Below, one piece after another: positions 37,901 to 48,767 of a stretch of 64,000 nt of DNA (its first letter is position 1; each line of letters starts with the position of its first letter). The position numbers and the translations under genes were made by a program. The stretch covers positions 1 to 64,000 of the forward strand of contig JAQIWT010000009.1 of assembly GCA_034696485.1 (NCBI GenBank). Reading direction: 5' to 3'. This stretch comes from Isohypsibius dastychi. Lineage: Eukaryota > Tardigrada > Eutardigrada > Parachela > Isohypsibiidae. Below the pieces are notes generated by a model. That model ran no database searches, was not told the DNA's origin, and was given only the letters and a program-made list of their open reading frames with translations.

Positions 37901-40900
37901 TCTAATATGTTTTCAGCCCTGAGTACGTACAACTGCGATTTTGAAACGCAGAACTATTGTGGTTGGCAGCCGTTATCTGGTAAATGGGGGATCGCAAACA
38001 AAAGAGTCGATTCGGTGTCAGGTCCGTCAAGCGGCAATGGCGGTAAGCTCATCTTAAATTCAGGTCTGTCTCACTGTGATGACGCCTTCACCTTCTGATG
38101 CAGGATCGAAGTATTTTGCCTACTTCGCTACAAGTGGAGTATCTACCGTCGTCGTTGGAGAACTGGAAAGCCCGGTCATTAGTTACCCTGCCTTAGTGGG
38201 TGGTGATGTACCGAACTACTACTCATTTTCATTCTGGTACTACATGTATGGATCTCGGATCGTCTCTCTAAAGCTCAATTTTGAGCGCCCTGTTGATGGA
38301 ACTGGAATGCAACTGATATGGCAGAAAAATGGTGACCAAGGAGACCGATGGCACCAAGCTCGAGTGGTTCTTCCAGCCCGTGGATCGGACATCAAACTGC
38401 GTTTCGTGGCACAGAATCACTACTATCCTGAATCTTGGCAGCAATTTGTAACCGCAAGTGAGTCCGTACAGTTCTTAATACTTGGGGGTGTGAGGTCAAT
38501 TATTTTTGCGATTTGCACCAAGCGCAGCTTGCATGCAGCAATGATGTGTCAATAATTGCCCTTTGCCCAACAATATTTTGTGGTTGTAGTTGATGACCTC
38601 GTTTTCGATGATCGAAGAATTCCAGACGAATTCGAAGAGAACGAATGCGATTTCGACACGGAATCATTTTGTGGGTATGACCGACAAATGGATCAAGATG
38701 GCGTAACCTGGGTGTGGCGAAATGGAATCACTTCTAGCCAGTTGAACGATGGTGGTCCAGTGGTGGATCAATCACAGAACGCGCCGCTCGGTATTCAAAA
38801 GCTATCATAGCAAAGACCATGTCTCGTTCACGCAATTTCTAGGTAACTACATGGCGTATCTACCATCGAAAGTTGGGAGGTCAAGCCAGCTGACCTCAAC
38901 GTCACATCCACCAGTTGACCAAGCCTGTCTGAAGTTCTACTATTATAAACGGTTTGTGAAGTGTTCTAACTAACTGAATTTGGAAAATAAATGGCTAAAC
39001 GTTTAGTCCTCAAACAACGGAGGAACATCCCGGGATAACCGAACTCTTCATCTTGCAAGGCAACAGTCTCGGTGAAGTCGTCTGGTCAGACGAGCAGGTT
39101 ATCACCGGAAACTTTTGGGAACCCGTCTTTGTTCAAGTTAGCTCGCCAAGTAATGCTTGGAAGGTTGGTCATCATTGACTTCTCCCCAGCTGTTCCTCAT
39201 TACCAGCAATTTTCAGGTTGTTTGGCAAGCCACAACTGTTGCGGTAAAACAGCCTATAGTGTACGTGGTCATAACAGTCACAGTCATAGTCACAAGCAGT
39301 TGTTGAAGATATGCATCCCCTTTCAGAGCCATCGATTCAGTAACGCTGACTGCTGGGTCGTGTTCGTCGGAGGTTCTAAGTTGCTCTTTCAACGATGACA
39401 ATCTTTGTGAATGGAAACCGGACCTCGATGCAGTTGAGTGGCAGCTGACTTCAGGACCATCGACGGCTTTTGGAACAGGACCATCCGGAGATGCACTTGG
39501 TGCTACAGACGGTACAGCCAGATTCATACCAGATTTTGCGACTCTGTTTTTCACGTTATTTTCCAGGTGGATACTTGCTGTTCAAACCATCGGAAACAAT
39601 CGTTGGAAGTGGTCCAGTCTTAATAAGTGCTCCAACCCAGCTTAAGGATGGATACGTATGTTTCAGCTTCTGGTATAGCATGTATGGGACTGAAGTCGGT
39701 AAGACAGTAACACCTTCAATACTACTACATTTCAAGGTTGCAAAATGGTTTCTTTTCACAGGAGAACTAAAGGTGTCACAAAAGAATTTGGACAGTGATC
39801 AAACTGATGTTCTGTGGTTGCTATCTGGAGAACAAGGACCCGGTTGGAAAAAGGGTCGAGTTTTCCTAACTAACCAAGACCCTTTTCAGGTGACTTCTAT
39901 AGCTTAATGTTTGGGTTGGCTTTCTAACTTTTCTTCACAGATCCTGGTGGAGGCGAAGCGTTTGTACGGTCTACGGGGCAACATTGCTGTCGACGAATTC
40001 GAAGAAGCCGTTTCAGGGGTCGATTGTTTCAGTAAGAATGCTGTTGGTCTAATCCATAAGTCCCTAATTCAAAGCATTTATCCCCACTAGTTCAACCATT
40101 TGAGGCACTTCCAAATTTCGGAACAACAACAATCGAGCCAACTACGCCTGGTAAAAGTTAACTTTTCAACCAGCTCCATGTGGTAATTCCATTAAAAGTA
40201 TTGTTCGTTACCAGGAGTGCCAACAGTGAATTGCACCTTTGAGGGACCTTGGTGTGCCTGGAGCTCGGAACCGGCTACCGTGAACACCTGGAAATATGTT
40301 CAAGCCAGCTCCTCTGGCTCTTCCAGCGCTCCCGACAAGGATCATACGTCTTTCACTGGTGCAGGGCATTATATGCTATTCGAAGCTGGTAGATTCTCAG
40401 AGAACCAAGAGGCTTCTCTCACGGTTGGTGGAGAATTCATCATACCCACTGCAAGCAAGTGCCTTCGGTTTTATTACCACGCTGGAATTACGTTCAGTGG
40501 CAAACTGATGGTGATGAGTGTCGTAAGTGACAATCTCGATTAATCAATATCTTACTTCAAAAACATCATTTCTGTTGCAGCTGAACAATTTATCAACCAC
40601 AGTACTCTGGCAACGTACCTCACCAAACGAAGGAGCGGTTTGGCAAGCAGCCGAAGTTCAAATTGACGATCCTACCTCACAGTTGGACAAAATCCAGATT
40701 TCTGCGCTACGAGGCCGAGCAACGCAACATGGAGATATTGCGGTAATCATCCCTAACAAAATTGGTGAACCATGTTCATGTTTTCGTTTAGATCGATGAC
40801 ATCACTTTGACGGACGAAGAATGCCATGATGGAGGTTAGGCTGAATCGGCTCAGCTGACATTCCAAATACTGACATACTTTTTTTCAGCCAAGTTCTGCT

Positions 40901-43900
40901 CTTTTGACCAAGGAATGTGTGGATTCTTGCCAGGGTCTGGTGATGACAAAATGCACTGGGTCTTGAGTTCACCTACACAAGATGTCAGCCAGTATCAGAC
41001 CCCATCAAATGACGTCAGCACAAACACTCCACGCGGTAATATTCAGCTGCCCCCCCCCCCTTCTAATATTAAGCCGGTCTTTTTTTCAGGTTCTTACATC
41101 ATGACCAGGAAACGAGACAGCTCAAATTTTCTTCCTAAATCGGTGATAAAGTCACCAGAGTACGCGGCAGTTCAGGGTCCAGAATGCGTGGAATTCTACT
41201 TTTGGCTGACAGCGGATATATCCAACGCGGACTATTTGACGGTGACGATGGTTGAAGATCGAGTTGAAACCGAAGTCATGAAGCTGGTTGGTACCCATGG
41301 CAACAGATGGGTCCTTGCCTCGAAAACCATCACCACAAACTATCCATATCACTTGGTCTTTGAATCTTACGTCAGCGACTTCCAAACGTTTGTCGCAATC
41401 GTGAGATAGCTCAAGCTTCAAAATTGGTTGAACACCCATGTGTTTTCTCTTCTGCAGGACGCATTTTCTATCACCAACGGAACATGTCAGGTTCCGTTGG
41501 ATTGCGATTTCGAGACCGATTCACTCTGTAGATGGCATAATCCCGATGACAACGATGTTCAAACAGCCATTGACTGGGTTTCGGTAAACGGAAGAGAAAG
41601 TACCGGTGGGCCGCTTTATGACAAAGTCCCTGGGTGGGTCTTGCTTGCGGGTCTTTATCCGAATGTAAACCTTACGATCCTACGTTATTTCTGAACAGCA
41701 CTCGGGATGGATACTACGCACTTGCAGAAGCTAGTCTAGTCCTGGAACAAGGCGTCAAAGCTTGGCTGATTTCACAGACTGTCTCAAGCGGAGTCTACAC
41801 ATGTTTCCGTTTCTGGTAACTATTCAACTGGCCTCGCAATAATGGTTTTCAGATAAACTGGTGTTTTGAAAGGTACCTCAAAGGTGGCGATGCGAAAAAC
41901 AACTCACCGCTGCGGGTGAAGGTCAGACATGTGCTCACGAATATGACATATCCTGTGTGGACTATGGAGAGAGGACAGGCTGGGTCGTGGGTACTTGGCC
42001 AGTTCGACACAAAATATGACTTCCCGCACGAGGTTTGTTCGTAATCCTTTATTCCGTGAGGTTCAGTTTGTACATCTTGCTTTTCAACATAGATCATCTT
42101 TGAAATGGAGCGAGGTGCTGGACATTATTCGCATGTGTCACTAGACGGATTCAACACGACTCATGAAACAGAGTGCACTGGTATGTCCCGAACAAAAAAA
42201 ATATGATTGACACGTTCATGAAGCAAAGATGCTCTTTTCGCAAAATGAACTCATTTGCTATGGTTTCTTTTTCTTCTCAGAAACGATTCCAGCAGAAGCA
42301 TCTCCCTTATACGAACCAACCACTGCGATAACATCAATTCCAACGGAAACACCTCCACCAAGTGGTGAGTCCCAAATCTTGTCTTTCTAATTCTGCAGCT
42401 TATCCGCCATTGTATTGAAGGCATTGGCTTCAAGTGCAACTTCGATGATGGCAACATGTGTGGATTCGTGAACAACATGGATGTTCCAGAAGCCAGCCAA
42501 GATTGTGTATGGATTCCCCATCGTGGTGAAGGATTCCATTTCAACACCGGACCAAGAAACGATCACACTTTTGGCGACGTGAACGGCGCATACTTGTACA
42601 TGCACTCAGCTCCCTGTGTCACAGCCAACTCATCAACTGGCGCCCTGTTAACGTCAAGCACTTCATTCGGTGGTTTCACGCACCACAGACAGTGCCTCAA
42701 ATTTTGGTACCATATGTATGGCGCACCTGGAGCTCTATACGTCTTTTTGAACACAAGTGAGTTGTTGTAAAAAATCTCAGTCCTGGCTTCAGAGTCCAAA
42801 GTCACCAAAACTGAAATTTTGGTTTCTTAACTTCCCCATAAAGAATTTGTTCGCAGCTGATGGAGTCTGGCAGCCAGAGTGGATCAGGATGAACAACCAG
42901 GGTAAACAGTGGCTCTCAGCTCATGTCACAATCGACAATACCGAAAGGTTGTCGTATTTCATCAACTTCTGGGCACTGGTTGGAGAGAACAAGTTTGGAG
43001 ACATGGCTCTGGATGACATGGAGTTTCACGAAGGTCCCTGCCAAAGAACAGAGAATATCTGCGATTTTGAAAGCTCGGGTTGCCAGTTCAGTTCGGAGAT
43101 AACGCCAGGACAATCACAGTTCAAATGGAAGAGAGGCAAAATGGCGGAAATAGCTTCGGAGACTGGCACGATCGACCACACATCTTACACTTACGAAGGT
43201 GAGTCATTTAGAATCCGTTTGAAGAGTCTGTCATGTGTTTGCTTTTAAGGTCACGTGGCATACGCCAACGGAACTGGTACTCGACCGGGAATGGCGACCT
43301 TCATGGTTCACCCACCAATCGAGCGAGGACCCGCGCCGGATCAATGTTTGACGTTTTGGTATCTTCTGCTTAGCTCATCGGAAGAATACACAGCAATGCT
43401 CCGAGTGCATTTCATGCGTGAAAACACCGTTAATTATAACAAACCTGTGTGGGAGATCCGAAACGGCTTCCCTGATGGATGGGAATATGCCGCTGTTCCA
43501 ATCACCAACCTTGAGAAATACCAGTATGCCATCGAAGCGCGCAATGGTGACAAGACCAGATTCTACCTCGATGACATTGAGATCAAGAACGAAAAATGTC
43601 CTGAACCGTTCTCCTGTTCGTTCGAAGACGGATTCTGTGGCTGGTCAAATGACAACATTGATAACACATTCAGCTGGATCCGATTCCAGGGGGAGGACAG
43701 TGAGCTGGATAATGTGGATAACGCTGGACCATCAGTTGATCACACAACCAATTCTTCATTAGGTAATGGTCACGATCACAGAAAAAAGCCGTCTGTGGAT
43801 ATCCATAACATGCTGAGTTTTTTCAGGTCATTACATTTACATTGACAACGAATACCCCAGCCCCAATCGCGACCCATTCGCGTATCTGGTGTCACCCAGG

Positions 43901-46344
43901 ATCAGCGGCGAGGAAGAACAAGCCTGGTGTTTTTCATTCTGGTTGCACATGTACATCGATTCCAGATCTGATGCTTCACTGACCCTTCTGAAAACCCGTT
44001 CTAATGGCACCTCTGAGGAAATCTGGAGTCAAAATCACCCTGGCCGGAACCGATGGGAGATTGTCGACGTTACCGTTGAGACTGGGGGAAAAGATCTCCG
44101 GTTAAGATTCGAAGGCAAAGTTCACGGGGCTTACGGGAAAAGTGACATCGGTAAGCGGTCAACTAACGTGTTCTGATTTTGGCTAATGATTTCATGTTAA
44201 GCTCTGGATGATTTCCTGTTGGAGCCCGGTGCATGTCCGGATGTACCAGTCACCGCTTTCTCTTGTGCGGGGGGAGTTGTGATAACTACTGATCAAGTGT
44301 GTGACCAACAGAAGGACTGTCCGCAAGGAGATGATGAAGCCAACTGTGGCAACTGCCAATTCCAAGACAGCAAATTATGCGGATACAAAATCTTCGCCGA
44401 TGGGAACTTTACCTGGGAACAGGGAACGACCGATCTGTATCCAAACGGTATGTCCACCATATCAACGAATAATCGGTTGTCTTATAATGAAGACTACGAT
44501 TTAGTGCCACCACCAAGCATAGGTGGTTCATTCATGTTTGCCGATCCATCAAAAGGAGCAGACCGCACATCGACTTATTTGGACAGTCCATATATCCGCG
44601 AAACGTCGCAAAGCTGCATGATGAGTTTCGATTACTATATTAAAACATTCAGTTCTGGCGATCCTGGCGCGATATTGGTGTACCTTCAAGCTGAAGATAT
44701 TCTTGTGACGCTTGCAATTGTGGACACCAACTCAGATGACGCTAGTCTACCGAATTTTTGGAAGAGAAGGAAAGTTCAAGTTGGTCGCAACAGCAACATT
44801 TTCCGATTTGTATTCAGAGCTCGCAAAGGTATTAGAGTGCAGTTGATGTCTATGAAAACAAAGTTTAGCCATTTACTGTATCTGCCAGGTTACATTGATA
44901 ACGCTGTTATCGCGATAACGAACATCCAGTTTGAGTCATGTGGATTCCCGGCACCTGAGCCCGGACAGTGTAAACCACAAGCTCCGTGGCGTTGCGATGT
45001 CACACAAGTGTGTATACCGGAAGAATACGTATGTGACTACTCGGACGACTGCGGCGCTCGAGAGGATGAAGCTAACTGTAGACTCACTCATCCAAACCGT
45101 TGCAATTTCGACGACGACATGTGTGATTGGGCGCAAGACCCAACTCAGCGGCTGGACTGGGTCCGAACAACCACTCGGAGCTCCACGGGTAATCTCACTT
45201 TCTAGAATGGTTTTTGAAGGGTGTGACATTGAACGTTTTCGTTGGATTTCTTTGCAGCATATTCTGGGCCACTTCGTGATCACACAACAGGCCTGAAAAA
45301 TGGCGGCTACATATACCTCGATTCGACCCACGGCACTCCAACCACAACTGACAAGGGTCGACTGACGGGCGGTGTGATGCCGGCGATTTCAACCAAAAAT
45401 TGCTACCTGCGGTTCCATTATCACATGTACGGAAAAGACATGGGTCGCCTGAATGTCATCCTCAAGCCATCATCAGGCGTTAGCCGAACACTGATCACTT
45501 TATCGGAGAACAAAGGTGACCTCTGGAATCGACATATCCAGCAGATCGAATCACCAGTCCCATACCAAATTATATTCGAGGGCGAACTCGGTGGAAACAA
45601 GAGTGATATTGTGAGTTTTTTTAAGTTTGTGTAAAGAAGCTGAACTTATTCAAGATCGTTTGAAAAAACAGGCATTGGACGATATCTCGCTCAGCAGTGG
45701 ATGTTTCCTGCCGGCACCAACGACCGCCCAGACGATTCCGACTACCGAAGTCCAAACAACTGCAAGCACCCTGCCAACCACTCCTGTTACGTCCACAGCC
45801 ATGCCAACAACGCAGGCCTCAACTACAACTCAACAAACCACCAAACCAGTTACGACACCACAAACCACTCCACCACTGACCACACCACAGACTGCCTCCA
45901 CTCCGAGTGTAGCTACTGATGGGACATCTGGTGGTCCGTCCACCCCACCAGCGTGTTCGCATTGGTGTGCCCCGGAAAAACTGTGTTTACTTCAATCCCA
46001 AGTATGCGATGGAAAACCTGATTGCACTGATGGGTTCGACGAGAAATTTTGTGGCGGTCTGCGAACGCCTCCAGCTACCTTCGGTGCTGGAACCTTGTCA
46101 GGTATAGTCATTGGGTGTTTGGTTGTGATGCTGGCCGGATTCGGTGCCGCGTATTACTTCGTCAAAAGTCGAGCACCCAGCACAGGTGGGAATGCAGGGT
46201 CTGTGTATAGAAACTTTGGGACCCTTGACGAGGGCAAAGATAACGATGTCGGCTTGAATGACGTACGTTATAATCGACGAGAGTATAAATATTGACTTCA
46301 TATTCTCGTTCCATTGTTTGCAGTTTTTCGCAAAAGATCTCTAG
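28940..46344 (+). CDS. Giant type I membrane protein, 23 MAM + 3 LDLa domains (giant 2)
   Basis: A full-length tandem paralogue of the gene at 6712-25206. Exon 1 (28940-28997) encodes a signal peptide (MEWFYHLFIGFAVWISFFR) and ends in phase 1. Exon 2 begins after the AG at about 29064 and leads into MAM1 (CDFEVDQCDM). Twenty-three MAM modules follow in the same order, with the same linker positions, as in giant 1. Next come an LDLa-MAM22-LDLa block, MAM23, a Thr-rich mucin-like stalk, a third LDLa (VCDGKPDCTDGFDEKFC), a membrane helix (GIVIGCLVVMLAGFGAAYYF) and a short tail. The last intron (46263-46323) and a 21-base terminal exon (FFAKDL, stop at 46342-46344) are inferred from the parallel in giant 1. 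No frame disruption was seen at the joins I checked. Likely role: surface adhesion or endocytic receptor, by domain content only. Confidence 0.85.
29095..45680 (+). other. MAM array of giant 2 (23 domains)
   Basis: Approximate starts of the MAM modules: 29099, 30116, 30768, 31628, 32301, 32998, 33692, 34350, 35138, 35806, 36508, 37138, 37932, 38646, 39382, 40230, 40895, 41503, 42436, 43059, 43615, 44365 and 45103. Each pairs with the module of the same number in giant 1. MAM8 and MAM9 show it well: C-x-F...FCSW and CTFDDRVPEMPMCDW against the equivalent blocks at 12078 and 12860. Unlike giant 1, MAM12 here keeps the closing DDV motif. Confidence 0.8.
44240..46344 (+). other. LDLa modules, Thr-rich stalk, membrane helix and tail of giant 2
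   Basis: LDLa modules begin near 44250 (VCDQQKDCPQGDDEANC), 44965 (VCDYSDDCGAREDEANC) and 45950 (VCDGKPDCTDGFDEKFC). A stalk of about 65 residues rich in Thr, Pro and Gln (45715-45945) precedes the last one. The membrane helix starts near 46098. The tail begins with SRAPSTGG and contains YRNF, matching YRSF in giant 1. Confidence 0.8.
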
Positions 46345-46602
46345 TCTACATTGATTCCAGCGTGGATGCGTTAACAGTTCCAAATGCTATCTTGTATTTT
46401 CTTGTCGATGTTAAAAACCATACAGAGTGTTTTATTGAGGATTCATCAGTCTGATGTGTGGATTTGTTACCTTCAAAAATCTATAAATCTAAGCGGTATA
46501 AATCGAACCTGGTTCCTTCAGTCTATCTTGCTTCTCATGACCCATCTTTTGAAGACCGAAGTCTTTTAAAGTTTCAAGGAAGAATCTACACATATGTAGT
46601 AT

Positions 46603-47085
46603 TTGAAACTACCAATTATTCCACTTATTTTGGCTGACGGTACGTACCGTGTATACATGTCTGTCAGCAATACCTTTTTCTGTTTCTTGTATAACGACTT
46701 AGTTTTATGTGTAAACAAACGAATTTGCTATGCTCAAATGTCGCTTTCGATTACGTTTTGCAAAAGCAGGCATAACGGTACGTCACAAATTTGTACATTT
46801 AGACCTTCTGCACAAAGCTTTAAGATAACCCTTACCACTAACACGCACAGTTATCTGGAAGTCAAATTGACCGAGCTCATCCACGATGACAATCGGAAGA
46901 TATCAACGTCAAGAACAATGGGAAAAGGTAATATTTGTCGCCAAGATGGCGGTTATCTTTCGTCCAATGAATGGTATTTGTTCCGTGTACGCAGACGCCA
47001 CCAGCTGCTATCTTACTCGCGTTCTTGTGGCGGAACCGACAAGAATAAATATCATATTTGAGCCCCTGCGTCAACAGCAGTAAGT
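46603..47085 (+). CDS. Possible small secreted CUB-like gene (uncertain)
   Basis: A short hydrophobic start (MKLPIIPLILAD) is followed by a GTACGT donor. A possible exon after the AG near 46770 reads QICTFRPSAQSFKITLTTN and runs to AAAAG|GTAATA near 46928. A possible exon after CGCAG near 46992 reads DATSCYLTRVLVAEPTRINI and ends at TAA or at an overlapping GTAAGT donor. Both halves have the Cys-then-alternating-hydrophobic pattern of a CUB domain, and the next gene is also CUB-like. The phase of the first intron does not fit the strongest donor, so the structure is not secure. It could equally be a decayed copy of the neighbour. Confidence 0.25.
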
Positions 47086-47120
47086 TCTTAATTCCGCTTT
47101 ATCCAGCCTCATCCGCTAAA

Positions 47121-48113
47121 ATGGTGAAATTACTTGCTATTCTCTGCGTATTGCTACCGGTGATTCATGCTTACGAGTACGAAAAGGGTAAGTGTTGAAA
47201 CCTCCAGACTTTTGTTTTTTCTGACCTTTGAATTCTATGTTGTTGCAGTCTATCTCGACAGATATTGTCAGAATGGCACAATCAATCTTGGCGACTCCCT
47301 AAAACGCGCTGGAACTCTGGAATTCCCAGTGTTAAATTGGAAAGACTGCGCCGTGAATATCACAGCTTCTGCCAATAGTTTTTTGGGAACCGAGATCGCC
47401 ATTTATATAAATTTCAGGTAACATACCATCTAAACGCAGCTATCTGCGGTGTGATTAAGACAGTGGCAGGTTTTGAAAACTGTGAGTAAACCGACAGCCT
47501 GATAAAGTTTCCTCTGTTTTTGATTCTTTAGGCAACTGCGATTAGGATACGGTGATTATATCAACATCTTCGGAAGTGCCACCAGCAACGGTCCATTCAC
47601 TCTGCGGAAATCTATTTCTGGTACCAGCAATTACAGCAGCACTAGCTATCCAACATCTTATGATCAGGTGGCTTCTGCGTTCAGTTACCAGCCAAATCTG
47701 TTTCTGAGCTTTGGATCAGGCTGGTATCCCGTCAATCAGAAAATACAGTTGGATTGGACCATTGTTTCCAAAAGTGAAGGCTCGAACTATAAATAAATGA
47801 CTTCGAAACAAACCAACCTTCGATATTTGCAGGTAACAACGAGCAATATTGTTCCGCCTTGGAAGGATACATTCCGCTCGAGCTAAAATGCGAAGATGGA
47901 GACCGCATAAACTGCCCAGGCAATTTCGGTTGGAATAGCGTCTTCGATCAAAACCTGCCCTATTACGCTGACCACTACTCGCCATCAAACTACCAGTGCG
48001 GCCGATGGGGTGAATACACAACTGGCTCATGGTCATGGAACAGTGCTGCCACGCTGAGCTCCAGTTTCGCTTTTTTACTCTCCGCTGTAGTCACTTTTAT
48101 CAGATTATTCTGA
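47121..48113 (+). CDS. CUB-like, probably GPI-anchored surface protein (4 exons, 252 aa)
   Basis: Exons 47121-47187, 47249-47417, 47532-47773 and 47833-48113; the phases (1, 2, 1) agree and the frame ends in TGA. Residues 1-18 are a signal peptide (MVKLLAILCVLLPVIHA). A CUB-like domain follows: RYCQNGTINLGDS, then CAVNITASANSFLG, then LGYGDYINIFG, with several N-glycosylation sites. The last exon adds a cysteine-containing segment (KCEDGDRINCPGNFGW). The C terminus is a short hydrophobic stretch (FAFLLSAVVTFIRLF) preceded by small residues (NSAATLSSS), the usual form of a GPI-attachment signal; a very short membrane anchor is the alternative. It lies directly downstream of giant 2 on the same strand. 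The function is not known. Confidence 0.7.
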
Positions 48114-48767
48114 TGACCACGTTCGGGTAAGCTAGATGTATCTATTATGTCGCAATTGCCAAGTCCATGTTAATGATAGATGGTGACAAAGTGCTTAATG
48201 CGACCAATTCTGCAAATTGAAGTTTCCATACCCCCCCCCCTCAAGTACAATTTTATCTCCACCAATGCCATATGAACATTGATATACTGTACTCACAATG
48301 GTGAAGTAGACATGCCACTGCAAAAAGGACCAGCGGAAACTGATCATTTGCTCTAAAAACATAGCTTAAAAAGGTTCTTGATTGAGCCAAACCACGTTTT
48401 TGATTTTTGTGTTGTATACGACTACTTTACAATTTTTATTCGATGCTAGCCCACCAAAAGCAACCCAGTTGTTCATGCTCTCAGTAAAGATATCAACAGC
48501 AAGTTTATTATTGGCGCGTCAATGTACATTGTGCCGGCACTACAGAGTAGTTTCCGAATGATGCGTTTACAGAATATTTAACCACACCAGAGCCAGCTCA
48601 CGTGCAAAATAACAAGCTAGAACGCTAGGCTTAACCAGGTCCAAGCTCCAATTTAGTATCAACTAAAAATGAAATATATTTGAAATAGACAGCTGACGTG
48701 CATTATTGAACAAGTGATTCGTCTGGAGCAGTTGTATATAGTGGCAAGAACCCAGAGTTGCTTACCG
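48114..48767. other. Convergent intergenic region
   Basis: This holds the 3' ends of the CUB-like gene (+) and of the tubulin acetyltransferase gene (-). It contains a (C)10 run at 48231-48240. No gene seen. Confidence 0.45.
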
